The notes under the pieces are model-generated. The model ran no database searches. It was given only the letters and a program-made list of their open reading frames with translations, and was not told the origin of the DNA. The position numbers and the translations under genes were made by a program. From assembly GCA_002501285.1 (NCBI GenBank), contig DLSG01000054.1:1-14334 (forward strand): DNA of 14,334 nucleotides, written 5' to 3'. Below, in pieces: positions 5,622-12,291 of the stretch. This DNA is from Christensenella sp. UBA7868. GTDB taxonomy: Bacteria; Bacillota; Clostridia; Christensenellales; UBA1242. Within the stretch, counting starts at the first letter, position 1. Each line of letters begins with the position of its first letter.

Positions 5622-5813
5622 ATGGAAAAACTATTTTCAAACATAAATGGAAACAGTTATGCAATTATTCAAGGTGGCAAAGGTAAGAAGTCATTACTAA
5701 TGAATTTATATCGTGAGCAATATGTAGTTTGTGCAATATTAGAAGAAAATTCTTGGTGGCAAGGCGATTACTTTGATAACTTTGAAGAAGCTTATGAATA
5801 TTATAAAAAATAG
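5622..5813 (+). CDS. Small hypothetical phage protein, 63 aa
   Basis: Begins with a good ribosome site (AAGAGGTG). The product has a beta-rich N-terminal half (SYAIIQGGKGKKSLLMNLYREQYVVCAILEENSWWQGDYF) and a terminal helix (NFEEAYEYYKK). The pattern of a compact sheet ending in a D-x-F-E-E-A-Y helix is common among small phage proteins whose roles are not known. The two adjacent tryptophans in ENSWWQGDYF are striking and may form a binding surface. It is followed closely by another small gene. Confidence 0.78.
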   Translation: MEKLFSNINGNSYAIIQGGKGKKSLLMNLYREQYVVCAILEENSWWQGDYFDNFEEAYEYYKK

Positions 5814-5840
5814 AAGAACTTAAAAATCAAGGAGGAAAAT

Positions 5841-5969
5841 ATGCCAAACGAAATTGAAGAGATTGAAAAGCAAATATTTTTTATTTGCATGGCAGATCAT
5901 TTAACCGACAAAGATTATGAAATTTTAGGCGAATTAAATAAAAAACTAAGGATACTGAAAGGAGAATAA
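5841..5969 (+). CDS. Small helical phage protein, 42 aa
   Basis: A very short but well-supported gene. AAGGAGG lies 6 bases before its ATG, and its own end contains the ribosome site (GGAG) of the DUF1351 gene, which starts 2 bases after its stop. The product, MPNEIEEIEKQIFFICMADHLTDKDYEILGELNKKLRIL, is two helices with a central DHLTDKDYE turn. Proteins of this shape and length are frequent just upstream of phage recombination clusters. Function unknown. Confidence 0.75.
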   Translation: MPNEIEEIEKQIFFICMADHLTDKDYEILGELNKKLRILKGE

Positions 5970-5971
5970 AA

Positions 5972-6820
5972 ATGGACGAGAATAACTTAATTGTTGTAAA
6001 ACAGTTACCAATTATTGAAGAACAGCTTAAAAAGGCAAGTGATGAAATAGATGAGAAAGTAAAGAATGCAGTTGCTCTAGTTTGCACAGATGAAAATGTA
6101 AAAATAATAAAAGATGTGAGAGCAACTTTGAATAAAGAATTAAAGGAATTTGAAGATAAAAAGAAGCAAGTTAAAGCGGAGATAATGAGACCTTATGAGG
6201 ACTTTGAGAGTTCATATAAGAAGTACATATCAGATAAGTATAAATCAGCAGATGTAGAACTAAAAAATAAGATTGATACTGTTGAAAATGAGTTAAAAGC
6301 AAATAAAAAAGCAGAGATAGTAAATTACTTTAACGAATATTTAAGTTCAAAAAATATTGATTTTATAAAATACGAGCAAGCAAATATTAACATTACTTTA
6401 ACAGCTAGTATGAAGAGTTTGAAAGAACAAGTAAAAAACTTTATCGATAAAATTGCAGATGATTTAAATCTTATAGATACACAAGAGCATAAAGCTGAAA
6501 TTTTGGTTGAATATAAACAAAATTTAAATGTTAGTCAAGCTATTACAACGGTAACGAATAGATTTAAAGCAATCGAAGAAGAGAAAGCAAGACAAGAAAG
6601 AGAGAAAGAATTTAAAACAGAAATCAGCGAAAAATATGTAGAACAACATGTTCCAACAATAGAAGAAGTGCCACAGATGGAAATAGAAGCTCCATTAACA
6701 ACACCAGTTGCAGAAGAACAAGAAGAAATTTTAACATTGAAATTTACTGTAAAAGGCACGAGAACAAAACTAAGAGCTTTAAAAGAATTTTTAGAAAAAG
6801 GTAATTATGATTATGAATGA
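5972..6820 (+). CDS. DUF1351-type phage protein, 282 aa
   Basis: Long, charged, mostly helical protein typical of DUF1351, a family found directly upstream of recT/bet genes in Firmicutes phages. The N-terminal half is a helical segment (DEIDEKVKNAVALVCTDENVKIIKDVRATLNKELKEFEDKKKQVKAEIMRPYEDFESSYKKYISDKYKSADVELK), the middle is coiled coil, and residues about 220-250 are a Glu/Pro-rich linker. It ends in a small sheet-helix unit (LTLKFTVKGTRTKLRALKEFLEKGNYDYE). It has no known catalytic motif; an accessory role with the annealing protein is inferred from position. Its last 14 bases overlap the homing-endonuclease gene that separates it from bet. Its C terminus looks complete, so the insertion did not damage it. 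Confidence 0.88.
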   Translation: MDENNLIVVKQLPIIEEQLKKASDEIDEKVKNAVALVCTDENVKIIKDVRATLNKELKEFEDKKKQVKAEIMRPYEDFESSYKKYISDKYKSADVELKNKIDTVENELKANKKAEIVNYFNEYLSSKNIDFIKYEQANINITLTASMKSLKEQVKNFIDKIADDLNLIDTQEHKAEILVEYKQNLNVSQAITTVTNRFKAIEEEKARQEREKEFKTEISEKYVEQHVPTIEEVPQMEIEAPLTTPVAEEQEEILTLKFTVKGTRTKLRALKEFLEKGNYDYE

Positions 6821-7340
6821 AATATGGAAGGTAATTTTAAAACATCCTAATTACGAAATTAGTTCATTAGGCAATATAAGACACAGAGTTAATAAGAACA
6901 ATCGAAAGAATTATGATAATGGAAATGGATATTTGTTTTGCAAAATAAATGTTGGTGGAAAATATAAAAATTACTATTTACACAGATTAGTGGCAGAAAC
7001 ATTTATACCTAATCCCAATAATTTACCAGAAGTAAATCACAAAGATAATAACAGGAAAAACAATAAAATTGAAAATTTAGAATGGTGTACTCATCAAAAA
7101 AATTTAGACTATGCCAAAAAACAAGGGCATATGGGCAAAGTAAACGTTGGAAAATTTAACGAATTACACCATAACCATAAAGAAATTCAACAATTTAGTA
7201 AAAATAATATTTTTATTAAAGAATGGAAATCAATGATGGAAGTTGAAAGACAGACCGGAATTAAATCTGGACATATCAGCGAATGTTGTAATAAGAAGAG
7301 AAAAACAGCTGGTGGATATATTTTTAAGTTTAAGGAGTGA
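6807..7340 (+). CDS. NUMOD4/HNH homing-type endonuclease, about 177 aa
   Basis: A free-standing HNH endonuclease of the homing type. NUMOD4 is at the N terminus (EIWKVILKHPNYEISSLGNIRH), the HNH nuclease follows with LHRLVAETFIPNP ... VNHKDNNRKNNKIENLEWCTH (His-Asn-His core), and a NUMOD1-like DNA-binding unit ends the protein (IQQFSKNNIFIKEWKSMMEVERQTGIKSGHISECCNKKRKTAGGYIFKF). All key residues are present, so it is probably active. The start is ATG 6807 or 6813; AAAAAGG at 6795-6801 could serve either. It is wedged between the DUF1351 gene, which it overlaps, and bet, whose ribosome site lies in its last codons. The target is probably in one of those genes of an uninfected relative; that is inference. 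Confidence 0.94.
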   Translation: MIMNEIWKVILKHPNYEISSLGNIRHRVNKNNRKNYDNGNGYLFCKINVGGKYKNYYLHRLVAETFIPNPNNLPEVNHKDNNRKNNKIENLEWCTHQKNLDYAKKQGHMGKVNVGKFNELHHNHKEIQQFSKNNIFIKEWKSMMEVERQTGIKSGHISECCNKKRKTAGGYIFKFKE

Positions 7341-7347
7341 TTTTGAA

Positions 7348-8037
7348 ATGAGTAATAATGAAGCAGTAGAACAAAAACAAGAACTAATAGTTAAATTTGA
7401 TATTGATGGACAAGAAATAAAATTAAGCAAAAAAATAGTACAAGAATATATTGTTGGCAGTGATGTTCCTATTACAAATCAAGAATTTAAGTTATTTACA
7501 GAACTTTGTAAAGTTAGAAAATTAAATCCATTTTTGAGAGAGGCATATCTGATTAAATACAAAGCAGGAACACCAGCTCAACTAGTTGTAGGAAAAGATG
7601 CAATATTGAAAAGAGCAGTTTTAAATCCAAACTATGATGGAATGGAATGTGGAATTATAGTCCAAAAAGAAGATGGAACTATAGAAGAAAGACAAGGAAC
7701 ATTTAGATTAAGTAGTGAGCAACTTGTAGGTGGATGGGCAAGAGTATTTAGAAAAGATTGGACTCATCCTATATATTCAAGTGTAAGCTTTAATGAGGTA
7801 GCACAAAAAACAGGGCAAGGACAATTAAATTCAAATTGGGGGAATAAAGGAGCAACGATGGTTGAGAAAGTTGCAAAAGTAAGGGCATTAAGAGAGACAT
7901 TTGTAGAAGATTTAGCTGGAATGTATGAGGCAGAGGAAATGCAACAAGAAATTCCACAACAGGAACCAATTGAAGTACAAGCTGATGTTATAGAGCAACC
8001 AGAAGAAACAAAAGAGGTATCAATGAATGAAATATAA
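7348..8037 (+). CDS. bet: Bet/RecT-type single-strand annealing recombinase, 229 aa
   Basis: Anneals complementary single strands during phage recombination. It matches the Bet family: ITNQEFKLFTELCKVRKLNPFLREAYLIKYKAGTPAQLVVGKDAILKRAVLNPNYDGMECGIIV, then GGWARVFRKDWTHPIYSSVSFNEV and a C-terminal WGNKGATMVEKVAKVRALRETFVEDLAGMYEAEEM helix. The tail is acidic and Gln-rich. The start at ATG 7348 is set by TAAGGAGTG at 7331-7339; a reading frame open back to 7243 lies in the endonuclease gene and is not used. No paired exonuclease (YqaJ/RecB-type) is seen next to it; the nucleases nearby are HNH types and a metallohydrolase. It overlaps the metallohydrolase gene by 11 bases. Confidence 0.95.
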   Translation: MSNNEAVEQKQELIVKFDIDGQEIKLSKKIVQEYIVGSDVPITNQEFKLFTELCKVRKLNPFLREAYLIKYKAGTPAQLVVGKDAILKRAVLNPNYDGMECGIIVQKEDGTIEERQGTFRLSSEQLVGGWARVFRKDWTHPIYSSVSFNEVAQKTGQGQLNSNWGNKGATMVEKVAKVRALRETFVEDLAGMYEAEEMQQEIPQQEPIEVQADVIEQPEETKEVSMNEI

Positions 8038-8662
8038 AATCATATCTAGTTGTAGTACAGGAAATGCAGTAATAATTAGAGATTTTATTTTAATAGATTG
8101 TGGAGTGAGTTTTAAAAAGCTTGAGAAGTATTATAAAGATTTAAAAATAGTACTTCTCACGCATATTCACTCAGACCACTTTAAAAAAGAAACAATAAAG
8201 AAATTAGCAGAAGAAAGACCAACTTTGAGATTTACTTGTTGCGAATGGTTGTTAAAACCATTATTAGAATGTGGAGTTAATAGAAAGAACATAGATGTAC
8301 TTCAAATTGGCACGAGATACGATTATAAGCTATTTAAAGTTGTACCAATAAAGTTATATCATGATGTGCCACAATGTGGTTATAGGGTGCTATTTAATGA
8401 TTATAAAGTATTTTATGCAACTGATACTAAAACACTAAAAGGCATATCGGCTAAAAATTATGATTTATATCTTGTTGAAGGCAATTATGACGAGGATGAA
8501 ATTGAGCAGAGAATAAAAGAAAAACGACAAAATTGTGAATATACATATGAGTTTAGAGTAAAAGACAGTCACTTAAGTAAGCAACAGGCAAGTGAATTTT
8601 TGCTAAATAACATGGGAGAAAATTCTGAATATGTATTTATGCATGAACATGTAGAGAGGTGA
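8027..8662 (+). CDS. Metallo-beta-lactamase-fold hydrolase, 211 aa
   Basis: Shows the metal-binding signature THIHSDH (His46, His48, Asp50, His51), preceded by the usual FILIDCGVS strand-loop and followed by later metal ligands (YHDVPQCGYRV, FYATDTKT, VEGNYDED and a C-terminal MHEH). A two-metal hydrolase fold is therefore clear. Members of this group sit beside recT/bet genes in many Firmicutes phages and may process DNA or RNA, but the substrate is not established. It overlaps the bet stop and runs to the ribosome site of the next gene. Metal ligands appear intact. Confidence 0.9.
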   Translation: MKYKIISSCSTGNAVIIRDFILIDCGVSFKKLEKYYKDLKIVLLTHIHSDHFKKETIKKLAEERPTLRFTCCEWLLKPLLECGVNRKNIDVLQIGTRYDYKLFKVVPIKLYHDVPQCGYRVLFNDYKVFYATDTKTLKGISAKNYDLYLVEGNYDEDEIEQRIKEKRQNCEYTYEFRVKDSHLSKQQASEFLLNNMGENSEYVFMHEHVER

Positions 8663-8667
8663 TGAGT

Positions 8668-9210
8668 TTGAAATTCACAGGAACAGTATCAGATGTAAGT
8701 ATTGATTTTAAGACCAATAAGCCTAAAATAACATTTATCATGAATGAAAGAACAGCACTTGCTGAATTAGATGAGATAAAAGATTTGGACAAGTTATCTG
8801 TAGAAGCAAAAAAGTATCGTCGAAAAAGAAGTTTGGATGCAAATGCTTATTTTCATGTTTTAGTAAATAAATTAGCAAGACATTTTGGGGTTTCTGATAC
8901 TGAAATGAAAACCAAAATGAATTTAGAATATGGAACAGTAGCTCTAAATTTAGATGGCACAAAAGTAGGAGTAAAAGTACCATACGGAACAGATATAAAA
9001 CAATTTTATCCATATTGTAAGAAATTTGGCGAGTGTGAAGAAAACGGTATGAATTTTGAAAAATATTTGTTTTATAAAGAAACTCATACATTGGATAGTA
9101 AAGAAATGGCTGAATTAATTGATGGTGTAATTCAAGAATGCAAAGAAGCTGGAATTGAAACATTGACTCCTGAAGAATTGCAAAGCATGAAAGAGAGTTG
9201 GGGAAAATGA
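8668..9210 (+). CDS. Conserved phage protein of the recombination cluster, 180 aa
   Basis: The start is best placed at TTG 8668 (MKFTGTVSDVSIDF): AGAGG at 8655-8659 is 8 bases away, while ATG 8662 is only 2 bases from it. The N-terminal part is a small beta segment (KFTGTVSDVSIDFKTNKPKITFIM). It is followed by KKYRRKRSLDANAYFHVLVNKLARHFGVSDTEMKTKMNLEYG and a C-terminal helix pair ending IDGVIQECKEAGIETLTPEE. The RSLDAN...Y...L..LA pattern and the ending are shared by many Firmicutes phage proteins and recall NinB-type recombination proteins, but I cannot claim homology with confidence. It overlaps the HNH gene by 4 bases, so it is coupled with it. Confidence 0.82.
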   Translation: MKFTGTVSDVSIDFKTNKPKITFIMNERTALAELDEIKDLDKLSVEAKKYRRKRSLDANAYFHVLVNKLARHFGVSDTEMKTKMNLEYGTVALNLDGTKVGVKVPYGTDIKQFYPYCKKFGECEENGMNFEKYLFYKETHTLDSKEMAELIDGVIQECKEAGIETLTPEELQSMKESWGK

Positions 9211-9524
9211 GTATAGATTATTCAAAGATGGCATTTCCTAAGAACTCAAAAACAGTCTTAAAAGCAAAGCCTAAAGATATTAGTAAAACTAATCGAGAAG
9301 AAATAAAAAAGCTTTTTAAAGGCAAATGTGGGCTTTGTGGACAAGCTGGAGTACACATACATCACATAGTTTATAAAAGTGAAGATAGAAGTAAAATAGA
9401 TGATTTTAATAACTTAATTTTGTTGTGTTTAGAGTGTCATCAGAAAGTGCATAACAATAAAAAATACTGGCAACCAAGGTTAATGAAGTTGAGAGAAAGA
9501 ATAGAAAAGGAGAAAAAGGTATGA
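9207..9524 (+). CDS. Small HNH nuclease, 105 aa
   Basis: An HNH nuclease of the phage recombination type. Two zinc knuckles, Cys41/Cys44 (CGLCG) and Cys74/Cys77 (CLECH), surround the catalytic His52-His53 with Asn69 and His78 (HIHHIVYKSEDRSKIDDFNNLILLCLECHQKVH). There are no NUMOD domains, so it is distinct from the two homing enzymes. The start at ATG 9207 overlaps the preceding stop (ATGA); TTG 9198 is less likely. It overlaps ssb by 4 bases. Positioned between a recombination-type gene and ssb, it probably acts in DNA processing rather than in homing. Confidence 0.92.
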   Translation: MSIDYSKMAFPKNSKTVLKAKPKDISKTNREEIKKLFKGKCGLCGQAGVHIHHIVYKSEDRSKIDDFNNLILLCLECHQKVHNNKKYWQPRLMKLRERIEKEKKV

Positions 9525-9925
9525 ATAAAGCAATTTTAATGGGGAGACTTACTAGAGACCCAGATGTTAGATATACCACAACCAATAACACAATGGTAGT
9601 ACAATTCGCATTAGCTGTGAATAGAAGATTTGCAAAAGAGGGAGAAGAAAGACAAGCAGACTTTATTAACATTGTTGCTTGGGATAAAACAGCAGAGTTT
9701 TGTAGTAAATATTTTAGAAAAGGTCAACAAGTTGGTATTATCGGAAGAATACAAACAAGAAATTATGATGATAAAGATGGAAAGAAAGTTTATGTAACAG
9801 AAGTAGTTGCAGAGGAAGCATATTTTGCAGATACAAAGAAAGAAGATAGCCCGTTTGGTAATCAACCAGTAAGCAATCCATTTGCAACACCAGTAAATAG
9901 TTTTACCTCCGTAGATGATCGGTGA
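9521..9925 (+). CDS. ssb: Single-stranded DNA-binding protein with frameshifted C-terminal tip, 134 aa
   Basis: Typical SSB: the OB fold covers residues 1-105 (MNKAILMGRLTRDPDVRYTTTNNTMVVQFALAVNRRF, DFINIVAWDKTAEFCSKYFRKGQQVGIIGRIQTRNY), followed by a Pro/Asn linker. The protein should end in an acidic tip such as DDxLPF, which recruits partner proteins. As read, it ends VDDR with a TGA at 9923. One base shift at about 9920-9923 restores DD-G/R-ELPF and a TAG at 9935-9937. So this copy either carries a one-base insertion (or read error) or uses a +1 frameshift at the rare codon CGG followed by TGA. As an unshifted product, it would bind DNA but lack the partner-binding phenylalanine. A homing endonuclease gene begins 13 bases after the restored stop. 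Confidence 0.96.
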   Translation: MNKAILMGRLTRDPDVRYTTTNNTMVVQFALAVNRRFAKEGEERQADFINIVAWDKTAEFCSKYFRKGQQVGIIGRIQTRNYDDKDGKKVYVTEVVAEEAYFADTKKEDSPFGNQPVSNPFATPVNSFTSVDDR

Positions 9926-9950
9926 ACTTCCATTTTAGTGAGGTGAATTT

Positions 9951-10499
9951 ATGGAAGAATGGAGAGATATAAAAAACTACCCAGGATATCAAGTTAGCAA
10001 TCTAGGAAGAGTTAGAACACATAATAAAATCAGCAACACAAGTATACATCAAAATAGACATTGGAGAAACAGAATACTTTGTTTTAAAAAATGTAAAGAA
10101 AATATAGGAAACAGAGTTGATTTATGGAAAGACGGAAAACCACATACTTTTTTAGTACACAGATTAGTTGCAACTACATTCCTGGAAGATTTAATTGATA
10201 CCGATATGACAGTAAATCATAAAGATGGCAATAGATATAACAACAATGTTGAGAATTTAGAATGGTTATCATTGAAAAGTAATATAATTCATGCTTTTGA
10301 AAATGATTTACAGACGACACAAAAGCATATTGTAATCACAAATACAAAAACTGGAGCAAAAGCTAAATTCAGAAGTATGGCACAAGCAGGAATGTTTTTC
10401 GAGAATAATCATGGCTTTATAAGTGGTTTATTAAAGAAAAATAAAAATGTTTTTGAAAGACACGGAACAACATATTTAATTGAGGTGGTAACGTGTTAA
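9951..10499 (+). CDS. NUMOD4/HNH homing-type endonuclease, 182 aa
   Basis: A second free-standing homing-type enzyme. NUMOD4 (EEWRDIKNYPGYQVSNLGRVRTH) is followed by an HNH domain with VHRLVATTFLEDLIDTDMTVNHKDGNRYNNNVENLEWLS (His-Asn-His core) and a C-terminal module (VITNTKTGAKAKFRSMAQAGMFFENNHGFISGLLKKNKN...GTTYLI) of NUMOD1-like layout. It shares domain order with the enzyme at 6807 but diverges strongly outside the core, so the two were probably acquired separately. The ribosome site AGTGAGGTGA is good. It directly follows ssb, and the small reading frame after it (GTG near 10493, ending before 10535) may be debris of the insertion. Its cleavage site may be in ssb of a relative; that is inference. 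Confidence 0.93.
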   Translation: MEEWRDIKNYPGYQVSNLGRVRTHNKISNTSIHQNRHWRNRILCFKKCKENIGNRVDLWKDGKPHTFLVHRLVATTFLEDLIDTDMTVNHKDGNRYNNNVENLEWLSLKSNIIHAFENDLQTTQKHIVITNTKTGAKAKFRSMAQAGMFFENNHGFISGLLKKNKNVFERHGTTYLIEVVTC

Positions 10500-10549
10500 T
10501 AGATTACTTTAAATTGAAATTTTTAAATAGATAAGAAGGAGAGGAAAAA

Positions 10550-10846
10550 ATGAAAACAAAAATAATAGAAATCAATATTGATACGACTAATATGAGCAAA
10601 GAAGAAATAGAAAAAGAAATTGAAAATGCTTTAAAAAATATATTTGAAAAAAATGAAGAAGAACAAAAAAACGAAAAAAATTATTTATTTGAAGAAATGA
10701 CAAAAATTACAAAGGAAAATATAAAAATGACCGAAGAAATCTTTGATGATAGTGAAACAGAAAAAGAACTGACTAAAATATTTCATACTTTAAGAAGTGA
10801 GAATGAATGTTTAAAAGGAATATTGAGAAGAAGAAATAGACATTAA
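10550..10846 (+). CDS. Charged helical hypothetical protein, 98 aa
   Basis: Starts after AAGGAGAGG with good spacing. The N terminus has a short strand (KTKIIEINIDTTNMS), then the protein is almost wholly Glu/Lys-rich helix (KEEIEKEIENALKNIFEKNEEEQKNEKNYLFEEMTKITKENIKMTEEIFDD) ending in a basic RRRNRH. It has no membrane segment or known motif. It is the last gene before the structured non-coding segment, so it probably ends the transcript of the recombination cluster. Function unknown. Confidence 0.7.
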   Translation: MKTKIIEINIDTTNMSKEEIEKEIENALKNIFEKNEEEQKNEKNYLFEEMTKITKENIKMTEEIFDDSETEKELTKIFHTLRSENECLKGILRRRNRH

Positions 10847-10849
10847 TTT

Positions 10850-10870
10850 TGCTGGATAATACCTCCAGCA
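10850..10870 (+). repeat. Hairpin at the start of the non-coding segment
   Basis: TGCTGGA (10850-10856) pairs with TCCAGCA (10864-10870) around a 7-base loop. It begins 4 bases after the preceding stop and has no T-run, so it is not by itself a terminator. With the larger hairpin 23 bases downstream it may form a folded leader or the end of the upstream mRNA. Confidence 0.5.
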
Positions 10871-10892
10871 GATAAAAATACTCTTTAAAATT

Positions 10893-10947
10893 GAGTGTAG
10901 GAGCAAGGCAGGACTACATATATGCTTACTTCTGCACTCTATTTTTT
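10893..10947 (+). terminator. Long wobble-paired hairpin with T-run: terminator or attenuator before the replication genes
   Basis: GAGTGTAGGAGCAAG (10893-10907) pairs with CTTACTTCTGCACTC (10925-10939) over 15 positions, with two G-U pairs and one C-A mismatch. The loop is 17 bases, and TATTTTTT follows (T-run 10942-10947). Wobble pairs fit an RNA stem rather than a DNA palindrome. It stands 26 bases before the initiator gene, so it would end recombination-cluster transcripts or regulate read-through into replication. The preceding ACTC (10880-10883) could compete for the GAGT arm, a possible antiterminator. Confidence 0.7.
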
Positions 10948-10972
10948 AATTACTAAAGAGAGCAGGTGACGT

Positions 10973-11740
10973 ATGAATTATATAGCCGAAATTAAAGCAT
11001 TCTATGACCTGGTACAAGTAAAACAATTATCTCAAGGGCAAATTGCTTTATGGCATGCGTTAATGTACATAAACAATAAGTGTGCTTGGATAGAATGGTT
11101 TTCAGTACCTAACATAATGCTCGAAATAAATACGGGGCTTTCACGTCAAGCTATTATAAAAGCTAGAAACGTGTTAAAGATGTATGGCTTAATAGAATTT
11201 AAAACAAATGGCACTAAAGCGACTAATTATAGAATGATTAGTATGTTAAAAAGTAGTCAAGATAGTTTACAAGATAATGGCATTATGTCAAAAAGTTTAC
11301 AAGTTGGTTTACAAGCTAGTTGTCAAGATAGTTTACAAGTTGGTTGTCAAGATGGTTTACAAGATGGTTGCACATTAAATAAACTAAACGATACTAAACT
11401 AAACGAAACGAATACAGTATACAGTAGCAAATGCTTGTTTGATTTTTTTGAAAACAACATCGACATGCTTACACCACGTGCCTCTGAAATACTTGAAAGT
11501 TATCGTAAGGATTTACCAGATGATGTGATAATTTATGCTATGCAAAAATCTGTGGATAACAAGCAAAGAAAAATTAGTTATATATCAGGCATTTTGAATA
11601 ATTGGATAAAAGCAGGAGTGAAAACATTAGCTGGTGCAAAAGAGGAAGAGCAACAATTCAAAAAAGCACATAGCAAGCAACCAACAGTAGAGATACATGA
11701 TGACAAATGGGAAAAAATTAAGAAAAAATATGAACAATGA
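10973..11740 (+). CDS. DnaD-like phage replication initiator, 255 aa
   Basis: Probably binds the phage origin and starts helicase loading. The N-terminal domain (about 1-90) is a winged-helix unit (LSQGQIALWHALMYINNKC...WFSVPNIMLEINTGLSRQAIIKARNVLKMYGLIEFKTNG). Residues 94-131 are a low-complexity run of four-residue units of the type SLQD/SLQV/GCQD, encoded by the 12-bp repeats. The C-terminal DnaD/DnaB2-like domain (about 155-220) ends in YISGILNNWIKAG, matching the family's YIxxILxxW motif. The tail is basic. This initiator plus a following loader is a common Firmicutes phage layout. AGCAGGTGACGT gives the ribosome site. The repeats inside the gene resemble origins placed within initiator genes, as in lambda O. 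Confidence 0.92.
   Translation: MNYIAEIKAFYDLVQVKQLSQGQIALWHALMYINNKCAWIEWFSVPNIMLEINTGLSRQAIIKARNVLKMYGLIEFKTNGTKATNYRMISMLKSSQDSLQDNGIMSKSLQVGLQASCQDSLQVGCQDGLQDGCTLNKLNDTKLNETNTVYSSKCLFDFFENNIDMLTPRASEILESYRKDLPDDVIIYAMQKSVDNKQRKISYISGILNNWIKAGVKTLAGAKEEEQQFKKAHSKQPTVEIHDDKWEKIKKKYEQ
11252..11365 (+). repeat. In-phase 12-bp iteron array, candidate replication origin
   Basis: Eight good copies of a 12-base unit (consensus RGTTKWCAAGWT): starts at 11252 and 11264, then six contiguous from 11294 to 11365, with one degenerate copy at 11282-11293 and a 6-base break at 11276-11281. All are in the same reading phase and encode SLQD-like tetrapeptides in the initiator's linker. Very AT-rich DNA with a repeated ACTAAACGA-like motif follows (11381-11412), suitable for strand opening. 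Origins inside initiator genes are well known in phages; here it is inferred from structure. Confidence 0.75.
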
Positions 11741-11751
11741 GGTGATTAAAA

Positions 11752-12264
11752 ATGACCTTAGAAGAATTTACGATTAAAACAAAAACGTTAGAAGATTTTT
11801 ACGGAAAAGATTTAAATTATACACAAGCAGACATTTGGTTTGATGAGCTAAAAAATTACTCAGCAGAAAAGTATGAAAAGGCGATAAGAAATATATACAA
11901 AACCTCACAATATAAGCCTACATTGGTACAAATGCTGGAAGAGATTAGAAAAGTTAAAGTGCAAGTGCTTAGTCAGCAAAAAGTAAAATGCGATTATTGC
12001 AAAGGTACTGGATATATTTTATATAACAGAACTGTAAATAATCATGTGTATGAATATGTGTGCTTATGCACATGTGCAAATGCTGATGGGTTAGAATATA
12101 ACGGCTTGCAAATAGCAGATCAAGAACATAGACAGCCTTTTTATGTTGCAAAGGCTCAAGATATATTTCACGATAGAATAAACCAAAAGTCAGATATATC
12201 AAGCGAAAATCAAAGGGATACGAAGAGTTTAATAGCTGATTTAAGCAAACAAATGAGTTTTTAA
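11752..12264 (+). CDS. Putative helicase-loader protein with zinc knuckles, 170 aa
   Basis: The N-terminal 65 residues (LEEFTIKTKTLEDFYGKDLNYTQADIWFDELKNYSAEKYEKAIRNIYKTSQYKPTLVQMLEEIRKV) have the spacing of the G39P-type loader/inhibitor of phage replicative helicases, an all-helical unit with a conserved W and a Pro before the last helix. Cys80/Cys83 (CDYCKGTGY, like a DnaJ zinc knuckle) and a Cys cluster at 104-108 (CLCTC) then form a probable zinc site. The tail is polar and flexible. It starts 11 bases after the DnaD-like gene with ribosome site GAGGTGA. No replicative helicase is in this window. Loader assignment is moderate. Confidence 0.75.
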   Translation: MTLEEFTIKTKTLEDFYGKDLNYTQADIWFDELKNYSAEKYEKAIRNIYKTSQYKPTLVQMLEEIRKVKVQVLSQQKVKCDYCKGTGYILYNRTVNNHVYEYVCLCTCANADGLEYNGLQIADQEHRQPFYVAKAQDIFHDRINQKSDISSENQRDTKSLIADLSKQMSF

Positions 12265-12291
12265 AGTATAAGTTAGTTGGTGAGGTAGAAA

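Noticed and set aside
7243..7347. N-terminal extension of bet upstream of ATG 7348
   Set aside because: It lies in the endonuclease gene in another frame, lacks a ribosome site, and the conserved family start follows the AAGGAG before 7348.
8738..9163. 141-codon open frame on the - strand within the conserved phage gene
   Set aside because: Its product is Leu/Phe/His-rich with no ribosome site, a shadow of an AT-rich helical gene on the opposite strand.
10493..10534. Short frame MLIDYFKLKFLNR starting with GTG after a GAGGTGG ribosome-like site
   Set aside because: Only 13 codons and partly inside the endonuclease end; could be insertion debris but is not supportable as a gene.
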